Of a DNA stretch of 6,236 nt, positions 1 to 4,187 are shown in pieces. The stretch spans positions 1-6,236 of the forward strand of contig JANWXA010000085.1 of NCBI GenBank assembly GCA_025055465.1. Reading direction: 5' to 3'. Each line of letters starts with the position of its first letter. Positions within the stretch are counted from its first letter, which is position 1. The notes under the pieces are model-generated. The model had not been told where the DNA came from and made no database searches. It was given only the letters and a program-made list of their open reading frames with translations. The stretch is from Candidatus Kapaibacterium sp. GTDB lineage: Bacteria; Bacteroidota; Ignavibacteria; Kapaibacteriales; HRBIN21. The position numbers and the translations under genes were made by a program.

Positions 1-39
1 CTCTCTTCCATCTGTATAGCGTCCTACAGTTGGATGACT

Positions 40-70
40 CGTATTTGCGACAATGGTGCGCAAAAATACG
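40..70. repeat. Inverted repeat / hairpin with 10-pair stem
   Basis: The arm CGTATTTGCG (40-49) is complementary to CGCAAAAATACG (59-70), apart from two extra A residues, around a 9-nt loop. The stem is long for random sequence, but neither strand shows the run of T residues expected after an intrinsic terminator. Its role is unknown; it may belong to an RNA or be a remnant terminator of an upstream gene. Confidence 0.5.
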
Positions 71-181
71 GACTTCGTGGTAGCACGGTAGAGCACCTAC
101 CTCCAGCTTTCATAGCGGGAGCAATCTGGACTGAGGTTGCAGTCCTCTTGAGTATCGCGGCTGGGCCTACGATGCTGGTTT

Positions 182-257
182 GCCGCAATGTAGCATGCGC
201 ATTAGTAGCACTTCGGCGGAAGCTGACACAGTCGCAAGAGAAAGCGGACATTGCGGC
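182..257. repeat. Long-range inverted repeat (10 bp arms)
   Basis: GCCGCAATGT (182-191) and ACATTGCGGC (248-257) are exact reverse complements separated by 56 nt. A small hairpin, CTTC-GGCG-GAAG (211-222), lies between them, so the segment could fold as a closed stem with an internal stem-loop. Function is unknown. Confidence 0.45.
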
Positions 258-282
258 TGATGCTAAGGCAACTGCATGCCTG

Positions 283-311
283 TTGATATTCTGGACAGGT
301 TGGGATACAAT
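283..311 (+). promoter_or_regulatory. Sigma-70-type promoter for the rpsF operon
   Basis: A -35 hexamer TTGATA (283-288) and a -10 hexamer TACAAT (306-311) are separated by 17 nt; each matches consensus at 5 of 6 positions with optimal spacing. Transcription would start near 317-318, leaving a leader of about 100 nt before the rpsF start codon. This is the best promoter seen in the window and is placed as expected for a ribosomal protein operon. Confidence 0.7.
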
Positions 312-359
312 GGGAGAGGGCCGCAGTGTATAGCGTGCTGGGCCGGATGTTGTAATTTT

Positions 360-391
360 GCAGTTCCTCTGCCACCTCGTGGCTGTGGTAG
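360..391 (+). promoter_or_regulatory. rpsF mRNA leader with mutually exclusive hairpins
   Basis: The predicted leader just upstream of the Shine-Dalgarno site can form competing stems that share the same bases: GCAG (360-363) with CTGC (369-372); CTGCCAC (369-375) with GTGGTAG (385-391), 7 pairs including one G-T; and GCCAC (371-375) with GTGGC (379-383), 5 pairs with a 3-nt loop. Leaders of rpsF in many bacteria carry an RNA element bound by the S6:S18 complex for autoregulation, marked by a CCG trinucleotide in a stem. CCG occurs at 343-345, but I cannot fit the region confidently to that motif. The regulatory role is inferred. Confidence 0.35.
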
Positions 392-407
392 TTTTGAGAC
401 CATGTCC

Positions 408-415
408 GGAGAGGA
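408..415 (+). promoter_or_regulatory. Shine-Dalgarno site of rpsF
   Basis: GGAGAGGA contains GGAG ending 7 nt before the ATG at 419 and a second AGGA closer in. It supports this ATG as the rpsF start. Confidence 0.7.
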
Positions 416-418
416 ACA

Positions 419-883
419 ATGAATACGACGGCGTCCCATCGGCGATTATACGAGACGACGGTCATCATCAACGCAGCGCTGGAAGACGCTGACATTCGAG
501 ACACGATTGGCCGGTTCAAGGAGTATATTGAGTCACACGGGGGGGAGGTACAGCTCTTTTACGAATTGGGGCGACGGCGCTTGGCTTACCCGATCAAGAA
601 ACGGAACAACGGGTACTATGTCTACGCTGCGTACGAGACGCATCCCACCGCGCTTCCCTTACTGGAGCGGCTCTTTGAATTGGAGGAAAATTTCCTGCGT
701 CATTTGACCTTGCAGATTGATCAGGGGATCCTGCAGTACCGACGAGAGCATCCCCTGCAGAGCGGCCAGTTAATTGCTGAAACAGTGCGGGCTCCACAGC
801 CAGCAGAAGAGGGCCTAGCCGAAGAAGACTTGGAGGAGGAAACCGAAGAAGAAGAGGCGGAAGAGGAGGAGGAAGAAGTCTAA
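419..883 (+). CDS. rpsF: Small ribosomal subunit protein S6 (bS6)
   Basis: S6 binds 16S rRNA in the platform of the 30S subunit as a partner of S18. The 154-residue product shows the family pattern: YETTVIIN (residues 11-18) as the first beta strand, GRRRLAYPIKKRNNGYYV (51-68), the signature block that contacts S18/rRNA, and FELEENFLRHLTL (86-98) in the second half of the ferredoxin-like fold. The start has a GGAG site 7 nt upstream; compared with common S6 N-termini (MRxYE) it adds about 7 residues. The C-terminus is odd: residues 130-154 contain 17 Glu plus an Asp, ending in six Glu and a Val. E. coli S6 gains extra Glu residues from RimK after translation, whereas here the acidic tail is encoded. 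It is the first gene after the promoter and is followed 15 nt later by rplI. The usual intervening rpsR is missing. Confidence 0.96.
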   Translation: MNTTASHRRLYETTVIINAALEDADIRDTIGRFKEYIESHGGEVQLFYELGRRRLAYPIKKRNNGYYVYAAYETHPTALPLLERLFELEENFLRHLTLQIDQGILQYRREHPLQSGQLIAETVRAPQPAEEGLAEEDLEEETEEEEAEEEEEEV

Positions 884-898
884 CTAAGTCAGGCAGCC

Positions 899-1348
899 AT
901 GAAAGTCATACTGCGCCAGGATGTGGAGAAGCTGGGGAAGATGGGAGACACAGTGACCGTGAGCGATGGGTATGCTCGCAATTATCTGATCCCCCGCGGG
1001 TTAGCGTATTACGCCTCTGAAGCAGCAGTTCAGCGGTTAGAAGAAGAGAAGCGGCAGCATCAGCGCCAGTTAGAGCGGGAACGCATCAGTGCTCAAGAGC
1101 TGTCCAACCGGCTGCAGGAAGTGGTGTTGACCATCCCCATGCGGGTAGGCGAAGAGGGCCGCCTGTTTGGCTCGGTGACACCGCAGATGATCGCTGATGA
1201 GCTCCAATTGCATGGCTTTACCATAGACCGGCGTTCTATTATCATTGAAGAGCCGATTCGGTCACTAGGGACATTTGAGGCCAAGGTCCGACTCCATCCA
1301 GAGGTCGTCTGCACCGTTCGGGTGTGGGTGACTAGCGCTGAGGAATAG
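899..1348 (+). CDS. rplI: Large ribosomal subunit protein L9 (bL9)
   Basis: L9 sits at the base of the L1 stalk of the 50S subunit and affects translational fidelity and frame maintenance. The 149-residue protein has the standard length and layout. The N-terminal RNA-binding domain has MKVILRQDVEKLGKMGD followed by the signature VSDGYARNYLIPRGLA (21-36). A long charged central helix spans about 41-75, rich in Glu, Gln and Arg. The C-terminal domain contains GEEGRLFGSVT (84-94), FTIDRRSI (107-114) and SLGTFEAKVRLHPEV (122-136). The ATG at 899 has only a weak AGG (891-893) as its own Shine-Dalgarno, so translation probably depends on coupling to rpsF, whose purine-rich end lies just upstream. 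The stop codon is followed by a single base before the next gene. Confidence 0.97.
   Translation: MKVILRQDVEKLGKMGDTVTVSDGYARNYLIPRGLAYYASEAAVQRLEEEKRQHQRQLERERISAQELSNRLQEVVLTIPMRVGEEGRLFGSVTPQMIADELQLHGFTIDRRSIIIEEPIRSLGTFEAKVRLHPEVVCTVRVWVTSAEE
1340..1344 (+). promoter_or_regulatory. Shine-Dalgarno site inside the rplI end, serving a GTG start
   Basis: GAGGA within the last rplI codons lies 5 nt before the GTG at 1350. It supports that GTG as the start of the next gene and suggests translational coupling with rplI. Confidence 0.6.
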
Positions 1349-1349
1349 C

Positions 1350-2294
1350 GTGCAGGGGCTGTTGGCGGAACCGGGCCGTTGTCTGGTAGTTGTCGGGGGG
1401 ACAGGGGGCCTTGGGCGCCGCTTAGTCCCTGCGTTAGTGCAGCAAGGTTACCGACTCCGTCTCCTCGTGCGTTCGTTGTCCAAGGCGGTTCGCTTGTTTC
1501 CAGCAGGGGTGGAGCACTACGTATGGGATTCCCGTCGGGAGTTGCCGGAAAGAGTTCTGGATGGAGCGTGGGGTGTTTTGAATTTTGCTGGTGCTCCGAT
1601 CGCGCGGCGGTGGACGCCGAAATATCGCCAGATCATTCTGGAGAGCCGAGTTGCGACGACCCAGCGGTTGGTACATGCGCTCTTATCAGCGCAGCACTCT
1701 GTGCAGGTGTTTCTCTCTGTTTCGGCGATTGGATACTACGGTGATTGTGGCGAGAAAGAGTGTGACGAGGATACCCCGGCGGGAATGGACTTTCTGGCGT
1801 CGGTGTGCCAGCGTTGGGAGGAGGCAGCGCTGATGGCGGCTGAGAGAGTTCGCGTCATTATCCCACGGCTGGGGGTTGTACTGGACCGGCAGGCAGGGTT
1901 TTTGCCACATCTTGTGCCGTCGTTTCGGGTCTTCCTCGGAGGAATGCCGGGGAATGGACAACAATGGGTGTCGTGGATCCATTGGAGTGATGTTGTTTCG
2001 TTCGTGCTCTGGGGACTCCAGATTCCAACGGTGGGAGGAGTGTACAACGTTGTAGCACCGCATGCTGTACGGTTTCGCGAGCTGTGTCAAGCGTTGGGAT
2101 GCTTGCTTCAACGCCCCTGCTGGCTGAGAATCCCCGTCTGGGGCCTACGACTTCGGTATGGAGGGCTGGCGGACACCCTAACCGCTAGTCAGCGCGTGTT
2201 ACCTCGAAAAGTTACAGAAGCAGGATTCAACTTTCGTTTCCCGAAGCTCATGGAGGCTCTGCGGGAAGAGCTAACGGAGTCCGACAGCCTGTAG
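1350..2294 (+). CDS. TIGR01777 family NAD(P)-binding epimerase-like protein (YfcH/SDR39U1 type)
   Basis: This is an extended short-chain-dehydrogenase-like protein of the TIGR01777 family (YfcH, SDR39U1); its substrate is not established. Of 314 residues, the N-terminus carries the dinucleotide-binding loop GGTGGLG (16-22) after a hydrophobic strand. It is followed by the family block NFAGAPIARRWTPKYRQ, in which the bacterial consensus also has AGAPI..RW. SAIGYYGDCGE (from residue 125) aligns with the conserved S-A-x-G-Y-Y-G, then DFLASVCQRWEEAA, a central PRLGVVLDR strand, WVSWIHWSDVV, and a C-terminal DUF1731-like segment with ASQRVLPRKVTEAGFNFRFP. The GTG start follows the rplI stop by one base and has GAGGA 5 nt upstream, so the two genes are almost certainly co-transcribed. 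Length and motif order are complete, with no sign of decay. Confidence 0.9.
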   Translation: MQGLLAEPGRCLVVVGGTGGLGRRLVPALVQQGYRLRLLVRSLSKAVRLFPAGVEHYVWDSRRELPERVLDGAWGVLNFAGAPIARRWTPKYRQIILESRVATTQRLVHALLSAQHSVQVFLSVSAIGYYGDCGEKECDEDTPAGMDFLASVCQRWEEAALMAAERVRVIIPRLGVVLDRQAGFLPHLVPSFRVFLGGMPGNGQQWVSWIHWSDVVSFVLWGLQIPTVGGVYNVVAPHAVRFRELCQALGCLLQRPCWLRIPVWGLRLRYGGLADTLTASQRVLPRKVTEAGFNFRFPKLMEALREELTESDSL

Positions 2295-2383
2295 GAGTCT
2301 GTGTTGCACTGGAGACAAAAGCCGTGCCTACTTCGTCACAATGCTAACAGCGATGAGAGTGTCGGCAGCGCTGGAGAAGCAGA
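2295..2383 (+). other. 89-nt spacer before panD
   Basis: This is the longest gap between genes in the window and the only place with room for an internal promoter. TTGCAC (2304-2309) resembles a -35 box, but no convincing -10 box lies at proper spacing. No hairpin with a T-run is seen. GGAG (2373-2376), 7 nt before the panD ATG, is its Shine-Dalgarno site. Confidence 0.4.
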
Positions 2384-2746
2384 ATGTTCCGGTTCATACT
2401 CAAATCCAAATTGCAGCGGCTGCGCGTGACGGACGCCAACCTCCGTTACGAGGGGAGTTTAGGGCTGGATGAAGCGCTGATGGAAGCTGCTCGGTTGCTC
2501 CCGTACGAACAGGTGACTGTGCTCAACGTCAATAACGGGGAGCGGCTGGAGACTTATGTGATCCCCGAACCTCGAGACAGCGGCACCGTGTGCCTGAACG
2601 GACCAGCAGCACGCAAAGGTGTTGTTGGTGATGAGCTCATCGTCCTTTCCTACGTGTTACTTGCGGAAGAGGAGACAGCACACCACGCTCCAGTGATTGT
2701 CTCTGTGGATGCGCGCAATCGCCTACTGCAGCGCGCTGTACTGTAG
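2384..2746 (+). CDS. panD: Aspartate 1-decarboxylase (pyruvoyl-dependent) proenzyme
   Basis: PanD decarboxylates L-aspartate to beta-alanine, which feeds pantothenate and coenzyme A synthesis in the cytosol. The 120-residue protein aligns with E. coli PanD from its first residues (here MFRFILKSKLQRLRVT). It keeps Lys9, the self-cleavage site YEGS with Gly24-Ser25 (Ser25 becomes the pyruvoyl group), NVNNGERLETY with Arg54 and Tyr58, and NGPAA (72-76) near the active site. VGDELIVLSYVLLAEEE matches the conserved C-terminal beta segment. Cleavage should give a beta chain of 24 residues and an alpha chain of 96. The ATG has a GGAG site 7 nt upstream, and the length is within the family range. The next gene follows after 30 nt; no other pantothenate gene is in view. 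Confidence 0.96.
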   Translation: MFRFILKSKLQRLRVTDANLRYEGSLGLDEALMEAARLLPYEQVTVLNVNNGERLETYVIPEPRDSGTVCLNGPAARKGVVGDELIVLSYVLLAEEETAHHAPVIVSVDARNRLLQRAVL

Positions 2747-2753
2747 AAGTACA
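2737..2753 (+). repeat. Small perfect hairpin over the panD stop codon
   Basis: TGTACT (2737-2742) and AGTACA (2748-2753) pair around a 5-nt loop that contains most of the TAG stop. It is followed by three A residues, not T residues, so it is unlikely to be an intrinsic terminator for the + strand genes. It may only be a processing or stability element, or chance. Confidence 0.3.
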
Positions 2754-2776
2754 AAACCGCGGGATTGGTAGCTGAT

Positions 2777-3547
2777 ATGAAACCGACAGCCGTTGTCGTT
2801 TTAGCGGCGGGTAAGGGGAAACGGATTGGACATCCAGAACTGCCCAAGGTGTTGCTTCCGGTGTGGGGACGCCCCCTGTTGGCATACGTGCTGGATGCTG
2901 TCTGCGTGCTTCAGCCGCGGCGCCTCCTGGTGGTTGTTGGGTTTCGAGGTGAGACAGTGGAAGCTTTCGTGCGGGAATGGTACCCGCAGGCAGAGATAGT
3001 CTGGCAGCCAGAACAGTTGGGGACAGGTCATGCGGTTCTACAGACTCAACCGCATGTGGGTGGCTTCCACGGCGATGTACTTATAGTGACCGGCGATACC
3101 CCGTTGATACAAGGGGAGACAATCGCCGCATTTCTGGCCTACCATCGGCATTCGGGCAATGTCGTGAGCGTTCTGACAACTTATGTCCCCGAGCCGACAG
3201 GATATGGACGTATTCTCCGCAACGGACAGGGCGAGCTCATCCGAATTGTAGAAGAGCACGATGCGATGGTGGAGGAACGCTCCATTCGTGAGGTCAATAC
3301 TGGGATTATTGCTGCACAGGCTACGATCCTCTACGAGCTTCTGCCTCAATTAGGGCGATACAATGCACAGCGAGAGTACTATTTGACAGACCTGGTTGCC
3401 TTGTGTCGGCAACAAGGATACCCTGTTGGGGCATACTGTGCCCCGCAGTGGGAGCAGTTCCAGGGTGTCAATACGCTGGAGGAACTACGGAGAGTAGAAA
3501 TCTTCATGGCGCAGTTCCATGCGAGAGAAGTCGGTGTGAAGGGATAA
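2777..3547 (+). CDS. glmU: GlmU-type UDP-N-acetylglucosamine pyrophosphorylase domain protein, lacking the acetyltransferase domain
   Basis: This is a nucleotidyltransferase, most likely making UDP-GlcNAc from UTP and GlcNAc-1-phosphate for peptidoglycan and other envelope polymers. The 256 residues match the first half of bifunctional GlmU: nucleotide loop VLAAGKGKRIG (8-18), LPKVL (22-26), EQLGTGHA (79-86), GDTPLI with Asp107 as likely metal ligand (E. coli Asp105), PTGYGRI, IVEEHDA, EVNTGI (172-177), NAQREYYLTDLVAL and GVNTLEEL (from 230). The protein stops in the linker helix, so the left-handed beta-helix acetyltransferase domain (about 200 residues in E. coli GlmU) is absent. The stop is followed directly by gpmA, with no broken remainder. 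ATG 2777 fits the family N-terminus; an in-frame TTG at 2765 would add MVAD and is less likely. The substrate could be another sugar phosphate, but the motifs favour GlmU. Confidence 0.85.
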   Translation: MKPTAVVVLAAGKGKRIGHPELPKVLLPVWGRPLLAYVLDAVCVLQPRRLLVVVGFRGETVEAFVREWYPQAEIVWQPEQLGTGHAVLQTQPHVGGFHGDVLIVTGDTPLIQGETIAAFLAYHRHSGNVVSVLTTYVPEPTGYGRILRNGQGELIRIVEEHDAMVEERSIREVNTGIIAAQATILYELLPQLGRYNAQREYYLTDLVALCRQQGYPVGAYCAPQWEQFQGVNTLEELRRVEIFMAQFHAREVGVKG

Positions 3548-3554
3548 GGTGGAG

Positions 3555-4187
3555 ATGCCGCTGCTCATCCTTTTGCGGCATGGAGAATCCTTGTGGAATC
3601 GAGAGAACCGATTCACTGGTTGGGTAGATATAGACTTATCGCCCCGTGGAGAGGAAGAAGCGCGCCGGGCTGGCGAGCTACTGCGGGCGTTTCGGGTGGA
3701 TATTATCTTCACCTCAGCACTGCGCCGTGCATGGCGCACGGCAGAGATTGTGCGGGAAATCTTAGGAAAAGAGCTACCAATAGAGCGTACACCGGCCCTC
3801 AACGAACGCCACTATGGACAGCTCCAGGGGCTCAACAAGGATGAGGTTCGGCTACGCTATGGCGAAGAGCAGTTTCGCCGTTGGCGGCGCAGCTATGATG
3901 TAGCACCACCAGGCGGGGAATCTCTAGAGGATACGCAGCGGCGCGTGTTGCCATACTACCGTCAGTGCATCCTACCAGAGCTGCGGCGCGGGAATAATGT
4001 GCTCATCGTAGCTCATGGTAACTCGCTGAGAGCGCTCCTGATGGAGTTGGAGAAGATTTCCCCCGAACAGATTCCGCAGGTGGAAATCCCGACAGGAGTT
4101 CCGTACGTTTACGAATTGGAGGAGGGTTCCCTGGAACCACTGCGCCGGCAGATTGTGCAACCAGAGATAGAGGAGGCGAAGCTCTGA
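3555..4187 (+). CDS. gpmA: 2,3-bisphosphoglycerate-dependent phosphoglycerate mutase
   Basis: This cytosolic glycolytic and gluconeogenic enzyme interconverts 3- and 2-phosphoglycerate through a phosphohistidine. The 210 residues begin MPLLILLRHGES, with RHG at 8-10 and His9 as the phosphorylated residue. NRENRFTGWVDIDLSPRG, LNERHYGQLQGLNK (Glu84 as probable acid/base), WRRSYDVAPPGGESL and VAHGNSLRALL with His154 follow. PTGVPYVYEL near the end is typical of dPGM. It lacks the roughly 25-residue insertion that E. coli GpmA (250 residues) has between TPP and the ESL motif, which makes it the short dPGM type. A GTG at 3549 could add two residues (ME) with AAGGG upstream; I prefer the ATG because the family commonly starts MPxL. 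The TGA stop shares its A with the ATG of the next gene. Confidence 0.94.
   Translation: MPLLILLRHGESLWNRENRFTGWVDIDLSPRGEEEARRAGELLRAFRVDIIFTSALRRAWRTAEIVREILGKELPIERTPALNERHYGQLQGLNKDEVRLRYGEEQFRRWRRSYDVAPPGGESLEDTQRRVLPYYRQCILPELRRGNNVLIVAHGNSLRALLMELEKISPEQIPQVEIPTGVPYVYELEEGSLEPLRRQIVQPEIEEAKL
4171..4176 (+). promoter_or_regulatory. Shine-Dalgarno site of the TldD-like gene, inside gpmA
   Basis: A full AGGAGG lies 10 nt before the ATG at 4187, inside the last gpmA codons. Together with the overlapping TGATG, it supports this start and coupled translation with gpmA. Confidence 0.6.

Larger units (their letters stand above)
1..282. other. Region without a recognised gene, rich in inverted repeats
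   Basis: No recognised protein or RNA gene lies here. The + frame starting at base 1 is open to a TAG at 331-333, and a - strand frame is open across 24-419. Both translate to low-complexity, Cys/Ala/Ser/Thr-rich sequence without a family motif, and the + frame runs through the promoter. Inverted repeats stand out: 40-49 with 59-70 (10 pairs and a 2-nt bulge), 128-133 with 140-145 (6 pairs), 182-191 with 248-257 (10 perfect pairs) and 266-270 with 277-281 (5 pairs). No T-loop (TTCRA) or other tRNA landmark is present, and I do not see tmRNA, SRP RNA or RNase P RNA signatures. It could be the end of an upstream gene, plain intergenic DNA, or an unrecognised structured RNA on either strand. Confidence 0.4.

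Noticed and set aside
81..95. tRNA D-arm-like sequence TAGCACGGTAGAGCA
   Set aside because: The D-stem halves (GCAC and GAGC) do not pair, no anticodon stem follows and no TTCRA T-loop exists on either strand.
1..333. Open + frame from the window edge to TAG at 331-333, possibly the end of an upstream gene
   Set aside because: No recognisable motif, frequent Cys and Trp, and it runs through the -35/-10 elements. It cannot be excluded as the 3' end of a gene, but support is too weak to annotate.
353..360. TAATTTTG, a match to the Bacteroidetes -7 consensus TAnnTTTG
   Set aside because: No TTTG -33 element lies at the right distance, and the TTGATA/TACAAT promoter upstream is better. It remains an alternative if the organism uses the Bacteroidetes sigma factor.
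24..419. 131-residue - strand open frame over the leader and promoter
   Set aside because: Composition is low-complexity (Thr, Ala, Arg, Ser) with no family motif, and it overlaps the rpsF promoter, leader and Shine-Dalgarno site.
2304..2342. Possible internal promoter for panD (TTGCAC with CACAAT or TACTTC)
   Set aside because: Spacings are 19 nt or more and the -10 matches are poor.
2765..2776. TTG start adding four residues to the GlmU-type protein
   Set aside because: The ATG at 2777 places the nucleotide loop at the usual distance from the N-terminus, and TTG has no clear Shine-Dalgarno site.
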